64,000 nt of DNA, taken from the NCBI RefSeq assembly GCF_017873605.1, contig NZ_JAGGKI010000007.1, positions 62,001-126,000 on the forward strand, read 5' to 3'. The notes beneath the pieces were generated by a model, which did no database searches, was not told where the DNA came from, and saw nothing but the letters and a program-made list of their open reading frames with translations. The stretch's first letter is position 1. The number at the start of each line of letters is the position of its first letter. Positions 34,319 through 43,760 of the stretch are shown piece after piece. Made by a program: the position numbers and the translations under genes. This stretch comes from Paenibacillus lactis. Its GTDB lineage: Bacteria > Bacillota > Bacilli > Paenibacillales > Paenibacillaceae.

Positions 34319-35827
34319 ATGAAAAAGGCGCATTACCTAGTGCTTATATTCATGCTTTGCGGAATACTGGCATTAACAGGTTGTAGTAAGGGAGCTGCCG
34401 GTACCACACCGACTCCAGCGGATCAAACAGGAAATAATTCGGATTCCTCGCTTAGCCCTTATAAAATAACGCTTGTTTACCCGGCAACGGCTCCTAAAGA
34501 TTTACTGCTTGTTCAGGAAGAAATGAGCAAATATCTGACCGAAAAGATCAATGCTACGATTGAGCTCAAACCCATTGAGTGGGCTTCATGGGATGATAAA
34601 ACCAATTTGATGAAAATCTCCAATGAACCGTTTGATCTGATGTTCACAGCCAGCTGGTTCTCGTATGCGAAGGATGTTGCTAAAGGGCAGTATCTGGAAC
34701 TCGATGATTTGATGGCCCAATATGGCAAAGATATTCCGGGCATCCTCGGCGAGGAATTTATCAAGGGATCCAGAATCGGAGGCAAGCTGTACGCACTTCC
34801 CACCAAGAAAGAATTCGGGCAGGGGTTCGGGTTCCTTCTAGACAAGAAGCTGGTAGATAAATACAAGTTCGATATTAGTGGCGTCAAGACGCTGGAAGAT
34901 ATGGAAGCGATGTTCAAGACGATTAAGGACAATGAGCCTGGTGTGACTCCAATCGTTTCAAGCAAATTCACAAATATTTGGGATGCAGCCAATTACGATT
35001 ACATCGTGGCCAATCTCGCGGTACCACGGGGAAGTAAAGAATTGAAAGCCGTTGATACCCTGGAAGACCCAAAATTCATCGACTTCTACAAACGAATGCA
35101 TCAGTGGAATCAGAACGGCTGGTTTGATAAGGATATTCTTACATCAGACGCTGACCAAGGGATGAATATGATCAAGGCAGGCAAAGCCTTTGCGGTTGCC
35201 CAATCCTTAAAGCCAGGGAAAGACAAGGAAATGAGCATATCATCGGGTGTAGAGGTTGTGCAGGTAGAGACGGCGGAGCCGTTTACAACGACAGGAGACG
35301 CGCAGGGCGCGATGCTCGGAATATCGCGTACTTCTAAGGATCCGGCAAGAGCGATGATGTTCTTGAATCTGCTATACAGTGATCCGAAGCTGCTCAATAT
35401 GCTGTACTGGGGTATCGAAGGTAAACATTATGTCAAGAAATCCGATAATGTGATTGATTATCCTGAGGGTGTGAATGCGGACACGCAAGGCTACCCAAAT
35501 CCGGGAGGCTGGATGTTCGGGAACCAGTTCAATTCTTATTTATGGGTAAATGAAGATCCGAATAAATGGGAAGAGTTCAAGAAGTTTAATGAACGTACGG
35601 AGCATTCGATTGCGCTCGGGTTTGCTTTTAATCAAGAGCCGGTTAAATCAGAGATGGCATCCTTAGCGAATGTCGAGAAAGAGTTCGGGGCTACGCTGAA
35701 ATCGGGAGCCGTTGATCCTGAGAAGATTATTGCCAAATGGAAAGAAAAACGGAAGTCCGCGGGCTTTGATAAAGTGAAAGCCGAAGTGGAAAGGCAACTG
35801 GCTGAGTGGGCTGAGACTCAGAAGTAA
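34319..35827 (+). CDS. Sugar ABC substrate-binding lipoprotein, CUT1 family
   Basis: A 502-residue lipoprotein. The signal peptide with LALTGC gives the lipidation site, and a Thr/Pro/Asn linker follows. The body has MSKYLTEKINATIELKPIEW and a DUF3502-like C-terminal half (NQFNSYLWVNEDPNKWEEFKKFNE), typical of LplA/YtcQ-type binding proteins. I take ATG 34319 for the signal peptide; ATG 34295 is possible. The ligand is probably an oligosaccharide or alditol compound, unspecified. Confidence 0.9.
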   Translation: MKKAHYLVLIFMLCGILALTGCSKGAAGTTPTPADQTGNNSDSSLSPYKITLVYPATAPKDLLLVQEEMSKYLTEKINATIELKPIEWASWDDKTNLMKISNEPFDLMFTASWFSYAKDVAKGQYLELDDLMAQYGKDIPGILGEEFIKGSRIGGKLYALPTKKEFGQGFGFLLDKKLVDKYKFDISGVKTLEDMEAMFKTIKDNEPGVTPIVSSKFTNIWDAANYDYIVANLAVPRGSKELKAVDTLEDPKFIDFYKRMHQWNQNGWFDKDILTSDADQGMNMIKAGKAFAVAQSLKPGKDKEMSISSGVEVVQVETAEPFTTTGDAQGAMLGISRTSKDPARAMMFLNLLYSDPKLLNMLYWGIEGKHYVKKSDNVIDYPEGVNADTQGYPNPGGWMFGNQFNSYLWVNEDPNKWEEFKKFNERTEHSIALGFAFNQEPVKSEMASLANVEKEFGATLKSGAVDPEKIIAKWKEKRKSAGFDKVKAEVERQLAEWAETQK

Positions 35828-35901
35828 TAGGGATTAAGGAAAAAGGGGGATTCCAGACCGGGACGATCGATGTGTGTCCTTTATGGGATTCCTTTTTTAC
35901 C

Positions 35902-35917
35902 AGTATATCAATATACT
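35902..35917 (+). promoter_or_regulatory. Palindrome before the sensor-kinase gene
   Basis: AGTATAT-CA-ATATACT is a perfect inverted repeat 71 bases before the kinase start. TAGAAT (about 35925-35930) after it could be a -10. It may be an operator or promoter element for the kinase-regulator pair. Confidence 0.4.
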
Positions 35918-35987
35918 CAAAGTGTAGAATGAACTTGTCGAATCACGCAGCTCATTCTGCTAACCTTTTATAGAGCAGGAGTAGTAT

Positions 35988-37736
35988 ATGATGTTGAACA
36001 TTAGAGACTCGCTTCGTTTTAAGTTGATCATCGGATTCTTCACCATTGCCGTACCTCTTGTCGCCCTCCTCCTCTACAATAATCATTACGCGTCCAATAC
36101 GATTCGAGAACAGGTGGCGGACTCCAATAAAAATTCGATGATCCTTTATTCGCATCAGATCGAGGCAGCTCTGAACAAGGAAACGAATTTCTTGTACAAT
36201 ATCGCGGTTGAAGATCCTAATATTGCGGCACTCTCGCAGCTTCTCGATGATCCTGACGAGTACTTTCTTGCCAAGGCCAGAATTTTGAACACACTTACGC
36301 GATACCACCGGTTCGACAACAGCGTCGATCTTCAGTTTATCTACTCCGTTCAGAAGCAGGATCTATTCTATACGCCGATCAGGACCTCGTCCTATGACGA
36401 GCTGCTGTCCATCCAAACAACCATTGAACAGCTGGTTAAGCAAGTAAAGCCGGACAGCAGCTATTTCGGGGAATGGAAAGCCATTGAGTATAGCCGGCAT
36501 AAATACGCGCTGATCAGACTGGTCGATACGGGAGATGATTTTTATCTCGGTGCATTCGTAAAGCTGGAGAATTTGATGATACCGCTGGATATGATCCATC
36601 TGGAAGCTGGCTTTGCCGGATTCGTGAATAAGCGGGGTGAAATGGTAACCAACACATCAGCTATTGGAACGCAGCGTCTGGACACTGCCCTCGCCTCCGA
36701 ATCCAATCAAGTGTATCAAATGGTGGGGAAGGATGATCGAAAATACATCGTGGTCATGGATCAAATTCAGGGCACCGATGTCATTTTAAGCGCCTTCATT
36801 CCGGAATCGCAGATGCTGAAAAATCTATTTCACTTCCGGAGAGGGATTATCATCATATCCATCGTGGCGTTAATTATTCTGGTGATTTATTTGGTTTATC
36901 TCAATGAGACGATTCTGAAGCCTATGAACGATCTTGTACGCGGAATGCGCAGGATCAAGCATGGGGATTGGACTACACGGCTTCATTCTTCTAAAGCAAA
37001 GGAATTCACCATCATTAATGAAACTTTTAACAGCATGGCCTCCCAGATTCATGAGCTGAAGATCAGCGTATATGAAGAGCAGATCAAAGCGCATAAGGCA
37101 GAGCTCAAGCATTTGCAACTTCAGATCAACCCTCATTTCTTACTGAATTCCATTAATATCGTTTACAATCTGGCTGAAATCAAAAATTACAGCGTGATCC
37201 AGCTCATGTGCATGAATCTCGTGAAGTATTTCCGTTTTACAACGAAAACGAATCAAATCGCCGTAACCATCGCGGAAGAAATGGAGCATATGGAGAGCTA
37301 TATTAAAATACAGCAGCTCCGGTTTCCGGCGCGAGTCAGCTATGAAATACATATTGCCGAGGGTGCAAATCAAGCGGCAATTCCGCCGCTCTTAATTCAG
37401 CCTTTTATTGAAAATGCGATCAAACACGGCTTTGATTTCATGGATTATCCATTTCATATTGACATCCGTATTACTTTGCTTGAGGAACATCAATTGGAAA
37501 TTGTAATTTCAGACAACGGGAATGGCTTCTCTCGGGAAGTGCTGCAGCAATTGCAGTCGGGCAGTTACCTAGAGAATCAGAATGGAGAGCATCTAGGGAT
37601 TACCAATGTGCAATATCGGCTTAAACATATTTTTGGACAAATGACTCGACTGGAGTTCGATAATATGCCGGATTCCGGAGCAAGGGTACGGATTGTCATT
37701 CCTTTCCGAACGGTAGAGCAGTTTTCGTCATATTGA
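35988..37736 (+). CDS. YesM-type sensor histidine kinase
   Basis: A 582-residue membrane kinase. TM1 is at about 14-34, an extracellular sensor domain at 35-285, TM2 at about 286-308 and HAMP at about 310-362 (LNETILKPMNDLVRGMRRIKHGDW). The His_kinase domain has phospho-acceptor H383 in LQINPHFLLNS. The ATPase domain has IKHGFDFM, DNGNGFS and LGITNVQYRLKHIFG. AGGAG precedes ATG. With the response regulator 16 bases downstream and the CUT1 operon upstream it should sense an external sugar-related signal and control uptake. Confidence 0.93.
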   Translation: MMLNIRDSLRFKLIIGFFTIAVPLVALLLYNNHYASNTIREQVADSNKNSMILYSHQIEAALNKETNFLYNIAVEDPNIAALSQLLDDPDEYFLAKARILNTLTRYHRFDNSVDLQFIYSVQKQDLFYTPIRTSSYDELLSIQTTIEQLVKQVKPDSSYFGEWKAIEYSRHKYALIRLVDTGDDFYLGAFVKLENLMIPLDMIHLEAGFAGFVNKRGEMVTNTSAIGTQRLDTALASESNQVYQMVGKDDRKYIVVMDQIQGTDVILSAFIPESQMLKNLFHFRRGIIIISIVALIILVIYLVYLNETILKPMNDLVRGMRRIKHGDWTTRLHSSKAKEFTIINETFNSMASQIHELKISVYEEQIKAHKAELKHLQLQINPHFLLNSINIVYNLAEIKNYSVIQLMCMNLVKYFRFTTKTNQIAVTIAEEMEHMESYIKIQQLRFPARVSYEIHIAEGANQAAIPPLLIQPFIENAIKHGFDFMDYPFHIDIRITLLEEHQLEIVISDNGNGFSREVLQQLQSGSYLENQNGEHLGITNVQYRLKHIFGQMTRLEFDNMPDSGARVRIVIPFRTVEQFSSY

Positions 37737-37752
37737 TATGGGGGGAGTCGCA

Positions 37753-39357
37753 ATGTATACGGCACTTATTGTAGATGATGAGATCTATGCGGTGATGGGG
37801 ATCAAGAGCGGCATCCATTGGCAGGAACTGCAGGTGTCCGAAGTGTATGAGGCATATAATATGCGAGACGCATTGCAGGTATTTGAACGTACGCGGATTG
37901 ATATTATGATCTGTGATATTGAAATGCCCAAAGGGACAGGAATTGAGCTGCTGGAGCGGGTGAATGATATTTCTCCCGATACGGAGACCATTTTCCTGAC
38001 GGCTCACTCGGCTTATGATTTCATGAAGCGAGCGATTCAGCTGGATGGCTTTGATTATTTATTAAAACCGATCGAATTCGATGTTCTTCAAACAACCATT
38101 GCCAAAGCGCTGCATGCTATAAAAGAGGAAAGAGAGCTCCGTCATATGAGAGAGCACTATAAACCTTATTATGAGCTGTGGCGGAAGAAAAAAAGTCTCA
38201 TTACGGATAAGTTCTGGAACGATGTGTTCTCGGGCAGAATCGTCTGTACTCCAGCGAATGCTGCGGATGTTCTTGAAGAGCATGATCTCAGTGGACTTCA
38301 GGATGCCGTCATTCTCCCTGTGCTGGTGAGCGTGGAATCCTGGCAGCGTGAGTTCAGCACAAGGGATGAGGAGATGATGGAATACGCCATCCGCAAAGGA
38401 GCATCCGAAATGCTGCTGTCCGCCGGCAATGGAGAGGTCATTCAGACCAAGCAAGGGGTAAATGTTGTGCTTCTTGTTGGAGAGGGTGGAACGAAGGAAG
38501 ATACTGCCCATGAGCTGAAATTGCGATGTGAGAAGTTCATTCAAGACTGTTATAACTATTTCGGTTGTAAAATTTCCTGTTATATCGGGAATCGCTCCTC
38601 ACTGTATGAAATTGCGGATACGTATAGGCAGCTGCTGGAGATGGAGTACAACAATCTGAACAAATCCAACCAAGTGTATATGCTCGCTTCATTAGGCAGC
38701 CATTCAATGAAGACCATGATCCCGCGAATATCGACCTGGACCCTTCTCATGGAGCATGGGCAGTTGGAGGAGATCCGGCGAGAGATACGCGGTAGAATCG
38801 CAGAGTTAAGCGATAAACCTAATCTATCGCTAATGGAGCTTGAAGGCTTTCGGCGAGAATTTATGCAAATGGTCCATTATATTCTCCATAAGAACGGACG
38901 ATCTGCCTTTGAGCTGTTTAAGGATGAGGAAGGAATGCTTCTGTACACGCAGCCCCGCAACCTTGAACAATTGGAAGCTTCTGCGCTTCAAACGGTTCAG
39001 ATCATTCATGATCAGTTACATTTGAAACCGTCTGTGATTGAACGAGTACAATCTTATATACAAGAGCATTTAAGCGAGCCGATTACAAGAGAGCAGCTTG
39101 CCGGTTTCGTGCATCTCAATCCCGCTTACCTATCGCGCTTATTCAAACGCGAGGTCGGGGAATCGATATCGGACTACATGCTGCATGTCCGGATGTCACA
39201 GGCCAAAGACTTGATCGCGACCTCATCCATCCCAATTTCGGATGTAGCCAAAACGTTTGGATATCATAATTTTTCGCATTTTTCCAAAATGTTTAGAAAA
39301 GTGTACCATGTCTCCCCTCAAGAGTTCAGACTTCAGTCCAATCCTAATGTTCTATAA
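37753..39357 (+). CDS. AraC-type two-component response regulator (YesN-like)
   Basis: A 534-residue regulator. The receiver domain (1-120) has the acidic pocket VDDE (7-10), phospho-acceptor D55 in CDIEMP, and DYLLKP with the conserved lysine. A linker of about 300 residues contains heptad-like helices. The C-terminal AraC domain (about 425-530) has ITREQLAGFVHLNPAYLSRLFKREVG and ISDVAKTFGYHNFSHFSKMFRK. GGGGGAG precedes ATG 37753. The candidate target is the pair of ATAAAGTCA repeats before the permease genes. Confidence 0.93.
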   Translation: MYTALIVDDEIYAVMGIKSGIHWQELQVSEVYEAYNMRDALQVFERTRIDIMICDIEMPKGTGIELLERVNDISPDTETIFLTAHSAYDFMKRAIQLDGFDYLLKPIEFDVLQTTIAKALHAIKEERELRHMREHYKPYYELWRKKKSLITDKFWNDVFSGRIVCTPANAADVLEEHDLSGLQDAVILPVLVSVESWQREFSTRDEEMMEYAIRKGASEMLLSAGNGEVIQTKQGVNVVLLVGEGGTKEDTAHELKLRCEKFIQDCYNYFGCKISCYIGNRSSLYEIADTYRQLLEMEYNNLNKSNQVYMLASLGSHSMKTMIPRISTWTLLMEHGQLEEIRREIRGRIAELSDKPNLSLMELEGFRREFMQMVHYILHKNGRSAFELFKDEEGMLLYTQPRNLEQLEASALQTVQIIHDQLHLKPSVIERVQSYIQEHLSEPITREQLAGFVHLNPAYLSRLFKREVGESISDYMLHVRMSQAKDLIATSSIPISDVAKTFGYHNFSHFSKMFRKVYHVSPQEFRLQSNPNVL

Positions 39358-39495
39358 GTAGAGAGCAGCTCCTTTAGCCTATCGGCTTACCATTAGGGAG
39401 TCGGTAGGGGAGCATCATGCTGAACTTCGTCAAGGGAGACTAGCTCGACAGATTGTAAAGTAGAAAAAAAGACCCGTGCAGGGCTAAACCGAAGA

Positions 39496-39520
39496 AGAGC
39501 CCACGTCGAACGTGGGCTCT
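39496..39520. terminator. Strong hairpin between convergent genes
   Basis: AGAGCCCACGT - CGA - ACGTGGGCTCT is a perfect eleven-pair stem between the response regulator and the leftward SUKH gene. No long T run on either side, so it may act as a block or RNA 3'-end structure rather than a classical terminator. The rest of 39358-39549 shows no gene. Confidence 0.6.
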
Positions 39521-39549
39521 GGTCATGATGCCATGTTTGAATGAGCTAT

Positions 39550-40932
39550 TTAGAATTCACGTAGCTGCTTAACGAGATCCGAAGCAAACGTATCCATAAA
39601 CCGGAGGCGTCCATTCGCTTGGATGATCAGCCCTTCATTCATGCGGTGGTCCAGCCATTCGGTAATCCATCCAGGAGCATAGCCGCCTTGGCCGAATTCC
39701 CCGCCAAATGCAATCATTTGACTATAGTTCGCCAAATATTGATCTCGATTCGTATCCGGGTAAGACTTCACGTATAGCCAAAACTGCACGTCATACATCA
39801 GATAAGATAATTCATCCGCATGAAATGAAAAGTGACCTTTCTCTTCAACAATACGGGTACAGATGCTGCGGATCTTTTCATTAATATGCTCCACTTCCGT
39901 GACTTGAGCGCAAAGCTCCTCAAGCAAAGGCGAGAATTTCCCGTGGGCGACCTTGTACAAATCCGCTTCCTTGTCCTCCTCCGAGGTATCATATTCCTCC
40001 TCGCTTACGAGCCCCCGGATGAACGCCTCGAAGTTTTCAGCCAGGAACGTAATCTCATAATCATCTTCCTGATCGACATGGATCACCTCGGGTTCACCAT
40101 CTCTTCCGCATGCCCGGTAGTCGAGCATCACGACATCATGCCCGGCAGAAGGACAATCGCAGATCACTACGCCAATGTCTGGGTAGCCCCATTCCTCGAT
40201 CATAAACCGACTGCCGAGATCACCGCCAATCGAATAGCTTTTCTCACGGCCAATTCCCATGATCCCCGTAATGGCAATATGGTCTTCCGCCCAAGAAGTG
40301 GGCTCCTCGGTCGGGAAGCAGGTGTTCTTCGGAACCCCTCCGTTTTGCTGCTTCATCAGCGCAATATAAGCGGAGGGGAGCTTGTATCCAAGCTCTTCCT
40401 CGATGGAGGCGATCAGCTCATCCGTCGGCGGGGCGGATTGGTAGGAATCTCTTGCATACTCGCTGTCGTCCCAAAAATCAGCTAACGGCATGTTGTCACA
40501 CGGGGGAGCCTCCGGCACCGACCCGCGGGACGCCAAGGCTTTTCTTTTGGCAGCGATTCGGCGCTCTTCTCTGTCCTGCTTCTCCGCTTTTTGCAAACTC
40601 CAGCTTAGCAATAATTCGGTGTGCTCATCGCCGGGCTCCAGTTGATCAGAGGTAGCTAATGCCTGAGCAGCTTCTTTATATCTTTTCAAATGATAGAGAG
40701 CGTAACCTACCCGATAATGCCACAGCGGGTCGTGCTGCCCCGCATCAGCAATTTTATCGAATTGGCGGAGTGCATCTTCATATTGTCCCAGGTTGTTATA
40801 CGCTCTGGCCAGTCGACTGACGGCCTCGTAGTCCCGTTCCTCCTCGGGAACGGTTAACAGCACATCCACGATTTGCTGATGTTCGTCTTCATCATGCCAT
40901 TGGTTCAATTGCTCCGTAAGGGTTTGTTCCAT
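39550..40932 (-). CDS. TPR plus SMI1/KNR4 (SUKH) domain protein
   Basis: About 460 residues. The N-terminal 140 residues contain TPR-like repeats (RAYNNLGQYEDALRQFDK; YALYHLKRYKEAAQAL). A charged linker follows, then a SUKH domain from about residue 175 (LIASIEEELGYKLPSAYIALMKQQNGG, with VICDCPSAGHDVVMLDY). A C-terminal helical region of about 110 residues ends it. SUKH proteins include immunity proteins against polymorphic toxins, but many stand alone. I use ATG 40932 because GGAGG is five bases upstream; ATG 40965 overlaps the previous stop (TAATG). It is coupled to a small membrane protein and no toxin gene is next to it. Confidence 0.82.
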   Translation of the reverse strand: MEQTLTEQLNQWHDEDEHQQIVDVLLTVPEEERDYEAVSRLARAYNNLGQYEDALRQFDKIADAGQHDPLWHYRVGYALYHLKRYKEAAQALATSDQLEPGDEHTELLLSWSLQKAEKQDREERRIAAKRKALASRGSVPEAPPCDNMPLADFWDDSEYARDSYQSAPPTDELIASIEEELGYKLPSAYIALMKQQNGGVPKNTCFPTEEPTSWAEDHIAITGIMGIGREKSYSIGGDLGSRFMIEEWGYPDIGVVICDCPSAGHDVVMLDYRACGRDGEPEVIHVDQEDDYEITFLAENFEAFIRGLVSEEEYDTSEEDKEADLYKVAHGKFSPLLEELCAQVTEVEHINEKIRSICTRIVEEKGHFSFHADELSYLMYDVQFWLYVKSYPDTNRDQYLANYSQMIAFGGEFGQGGYAPGWITEWLDHRMNEGLIIQANGRLRFMDTFASDLVKQLREF

Positions 40933-40964
40933 TCCAGCCTCCATAATATAATCATATTTTTTCA

Positions 40965-41423
40965 TTAAAAAATCGTCGAGAGCCATGCAGCGCCTCCGCC
41001 AGCGATCGTCAACACTGCTCCTGCCGCCAGTCCCCATTTATGCTTTGTACCAAGCCCAAGGTGCCCAATGAATCGCGGCAGGATCCAGAGGAAAGCAAGA
41101 AGCGAGAATGCACCTTGAACAGCACCCCAAATTACTAGATTCTTGGCTTGATTCAAGTAGGCATCAGCCTGATCTGAAGAGGTAAAGGCAAGCGATGCAC
41201 CGTTCCGGGCGTTCCAATATGTAATGACCATAAACACAATCAAGGTGAGTAATGTCGAAAAGACGGTTGACGTAAATCTAAATACGCCGCCGCTTGTTTT
41301 CGAAGATTTGGCTTCAGGCAAACCGATCAGGAAGAATACAAGACCTACCAATACCACCCCACCAGCTATAGTACATAGAACGCCGTTCACGATACCTCCC
41401 GCCATTAAAAGCATAATAATCAT
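40965..41423 (-). CDS. Four-helix membrane protein upstream of the SUKH gene
   Basis: About 152 residues with hydrophobic segments near 5-32, 48-68, 92-112 and 130-150. The start ATG 41423 has GGAG at six bases; a TTG at 41435 is an alternative. The stop TAA overlaps a possible ATG of the SUKH protein, so the two are co-translated. I recognise no family. Its partner's TPR-SUKH layout suggests a membrane-recruited complex, which is inference. Confidence 0.6.
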   Translation of the reverse strand: MIIMLLMAGGIVNGVLCTIAGGVVLVGLVFFLIGLPEAKSSKTSGGVFRFTSTVFSTLLTLIVFMVITYWNARNGASLAFTSSDQADAYLNQAKNLVIWGAVQGAFSLLAFLWILPRFIGHLGLGTKHKWGLAAGAVLTIAGGGAAWLSTIF

Positions 41424-41544
41424 ACGCTGCTCCAATCGTTGTGAATGATAGACTCGCTTGGCTACGATAAGTATAAGATTAATGTACTTTATGCCATTTG
41501 TGCAAATATATCCAATCCACTCACTTTTATTCGGCGCCTATCTA

Positions 41545-41573
41545 TTGAAAGATATTCATTCTACCGATATTGA
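41545..41573 (+). promoter_or_regulatory. Candidate promoter of the stalk-domain gene
   Basis: TTGAAA (41545-41550)-N17-TATTGA (41568-41573). GAAAGATAT (41547-41555) and ATATCTTTC (41582-41590) are also inverted copies around the predicted start and could form a 5' hairpin or an operator. Confidence 0.42.
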
Positions 41574-41611
41574 AAGAGTACATATCTTTCATATTTCAGG
41601 AGGAATCGATC

Positions 41612-42580
41612 ATGAAGAAAACAGTCATCTTACTATTCAGTGCGGCAATGATACTCGGGACCACCGCTGGTACAGCATTAGCCAAACCGGGAAACACGCC
41701 GCCTGGCCATTCAAGTCATGATGTCAAAGCTAACGAATCCAAAGAAACCAAAGAATCTAAAGATAAAAATAAAGATAAGGATAAACAAATCGAAGCGAAT
41801 CAAGACGGGGGTATCCAGTCTTCTGATCCGGTTAAGCAAGAGGAAAAGCCTGATCAGGAGCCGGCATCCACGGAAACGGAAAATGGGGACAGCAGTACAG
41901 CCGATAAGTCGGAGCCCAAGGAGAAGGGCCATAAAGGATACAAAGGTCTGCTCAATGCTATTCAAAACGTAAAAGATAAGCCGGCTGGTACTGTTCTGGC
42001 CAATATTTTGCTTTCAGAATATGAGGCTGAGCTGACCGACGAACAGAAGAAAGAACTTGAAGCTATAGTTGAAAAGGACGACGCGCTGGAGAAGGCGGCG
42101 GATATGCTCGATAAGAACGGTAATGTAACCGACGCTGTGTATGTACAGGAAGAAGCGATTAAAGTGAATTTTAAAAACCTGGACCTGTATAAAACTTTAG
42201 GAAAGCTCAATGACAAGGCTGGTAAAAAGAATGGAGTCAAGCTATATGTTAACGGCGTTGCTGCTGACACCGAGCCTTTTGTCAAAAAAGGCAATACCTT
42301 CGTTCCTTTCCGCGCCATCGCTGAGGCACTGGATGCCGAAGTTGCATGGGATCCTCAAGATCGCACGATCATCGTCACAAAGGATGGGGTAATTATTCAA
42401 CTTCTGGTGGGCAGTAAAGCTGCAAAGGTAAATGGTAAAAACGTGACCTTGGATGCGCCAGCCACCGTGACAAAGGGCAGCACCTATGTGCCGGTACGTT
42501 TTATAAGCGAGGCATTGAATGCCACCGTAAAATGGGAATCCGAAAGTAAAACGGTTGTTGTCTATGAAGAGGGACAATAA
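41612..42580 (+). CDS. Secreted stalk-domain (copper amine oxidase N-terminal-like) protein
   Basis: A 322-residue exported protein. The signal peptide ends at TALA-K near residue 25. Residues 26-105 are a low-complexity Lys/Asp/Glu/Ser linker. A helical middle follows. Two copies of the stalk domain end it: VKLYVNGVAADTEPFVKKGNTF with PFRAIAEAL, and AKVNGKNVTLDAP with VPVRFISEALNATVKW. These domains are common on Paenibacillus surface proteins and may bind wall or polysaccharide. AGGAGG precedes the ATG. No anchoring motif is visible. Confidence 0.88.
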   Translation: MKKTVILLFSAAMILGTTAGTALAKPGNTPPGHSSHDVKANESKETKESKDKNKDKDKQIEANQDGGIQSSDPVKQEEKPDQEPASTETENGDSSTADKSEPKEKGHKGYKGLLNAIQNVKDKPAGTVLANILLSEYEAELTDEQKKELEAIVEKDDALEKAADMLDKNGNVTDAVYVQEEAIKVNFKNLDLYKTLGKLNDKAGKKNGVKLYVNGVAADTEPFVKKGNTFVPFRAIAEALDAEVAWDPQDRTIIVTKDGVIIQLLVGSKAAKVNGKNVTLDAPATVTKGSTYVPVRFISEALNATVKWESESKTVVVYEEGQ

Positions 42581-42644
42581 CCTAAGTAACATGGCCCCTC
42601 TATTTTGCTGAGGGTGGATGTTCATTGGAAGTGTAAAGAAAGCG

Positions 42645-42680
42645 AAGCCGTTGACCTTGGGAGGTCAGCGGTTTTTTTTG
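42645..42680 (+). terminator. Rho-independent terminator
   Basis: CCGTTGACC - TTGGGA - GGTCAGCGG with eight T after it and one wobble pair. Confidence 0.88.
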
Positions 42681-42771
42681 TTTATGGATAAAAACTTATA
42701 AATTGGCATGATTTTGATAAAAGGAGGCACTCTATAGGCAACTTACTTATCTAATGCAGCGAAGGAAACAC

Positions 42772-43596
42772 ATGTCGATTATTAAACCGTCTCAAATTGC
42801 ACACTCGATTTATGAGATGATGGAGAAGCGCTTCAGCGGACGGGTATTAAAGGGATCATCCTTAACTGGACCAAAGGTGAAAGGGCTGAATGGGGTGGAT
42901 TTTTTCGAAAGTAAAGAATCGTTGACAGCCATCGAATGGATCTTAAGGGGAATTGTCAGCTTTATTTTTTTGCTGATTGCTGCCAAATTTCTAGGCCAAC
43001 GCTCCATTTCTCAATTAAGGTTTCTCGATTTCATTCTTGCTCTAACGCTCGGCAATATTATCGCTCACCCGCTGTCCGATGAGGAGTTGGGTTTAAAAGG
43101 GTCCATGATCACGACGATCGTCCTCATTGTGCTATATATCGCAACGACATGGCTCGGGCTGAAGTGGCCGTTCTTTAAACGGTATTTGGATCCGTCGCCA
43201 ATCACGCTCATCAAACAAGGCCTCATTCAGTTTGAAAACTTATCGAAAGCAAGGATCTCTATAGATTATTTATTCTCCGAGCTTAGGAAAGAAAAAGTAG
43301 AGGATGTCCAAAAAGTAGCGCTGGCATTATGGGAGCCAGGAGGAACCATATCCGTCTTTATGGACACCCCCTACCAACCGGTGACACCGGCTAACCTGAA
43401 ACTAGAGACGCAGCCGTTCACGATCCTAAGACCGATCATTGTAGACGGCAAGGTCGATATGTCCCTTCTTCAGGAAATCGGAAAGGATACCGGTTGGCTG
43501 CTTACACAAATCGCGCCCATTTCGAATATTCAGGAGGTGTCGTTAGCGATCGTTGAGAACGAGACCGTACGGGTGTTTTCAAGAGCAAAAGGTTAA
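42772..43596 (+). CDS. DUF421 (YetF/YcaP-like) membrane protein
   Basis: A 274-residue protein. A hydrophilic N-terminal 55 residues leads to three membrane segments (about 60-78, 85-100 and 110-128) with the DUF421 motif KFLGQRSISQLRFLDFILALTLGN. The soluble C-terminal part has LSKARISIDYLFSELRKEKVEDVQKV and ALWEPGGTISVF. DUF421 proteins occur in spore formers, some affecting germination. GAAGG precedes ATG 42772; ATG 42754 would add six residues. The N-terminal extension is longer than usual. Confidence 0.85.
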   Translation: MSIIKPSQIAHSIYEMMEKRFSGRVLKGSSLTGPKVKGLNGVDFFESKESLTAIEWILRGIVSFIFLLIAAKFLGQRSISQLRFLDFILALTLGNIIAHPLSDEELGLKGSMITTIVLIVLYIATTWLGLKWPFFKRYLDPSPITLIKQGLIQFENLSKARISIDYLFSELRKEKVEDVQKVALALWEPGGTISVFMDTPYQPVTPANLKLETQPFTILRPIIVDGKVDMSLLQEIGKDTGWLLTQIAPISNIQEVSLAIVENETVRVFSRAKG

Positions 43597-43623
43597 AGAA
43601 GCAGGTGTATATTATTAATGGAA

Positions 43624-43650
43624 GAGAGCCATGATAGGGGCTCTCTTTTT
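43624..43650 (+). terminator. Rho-independent terminator
   Basis: GAGAGCC - ATGATAG - GGGCTCTC followed by a T run. Confidence 0.85.
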
Positions 43651-43701
43651 TATAGGTTAATTCAATGACTCCAGTTATTTTTTAACAATCATTAAAAATA
43701 A

Positions 43702-43733
43702 TTCTTGAACACTCATTAAATAAATGGTAATAT
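43702..43733 (+). promoter_or_regulatory. TetR promoter with operator-like motif
   Basis: TTGAAC (43705-43710)-N17-TAATAT (43728-43733). TTCTTGAACACTCATT (43702-43717) covers the -35 and matches, inverted, 13 of 16 bases of a motif before the next gene (44375-44390). TCATTAAA also recurs at about 43688 and 43713. Confidence 0.62.
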
Positions 43734-43760
43734 ACAGCAAAAAGAAAGGGAGGACTCACG

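Noticed and set aside
35833..35895. Possible terminator after the CUT1 binding-protein gene
   Set aside because: AAAAAGG and CCTTTTT could pair, but the inner bases do not; GGATTCC there is a direct, not inverted, repeat.
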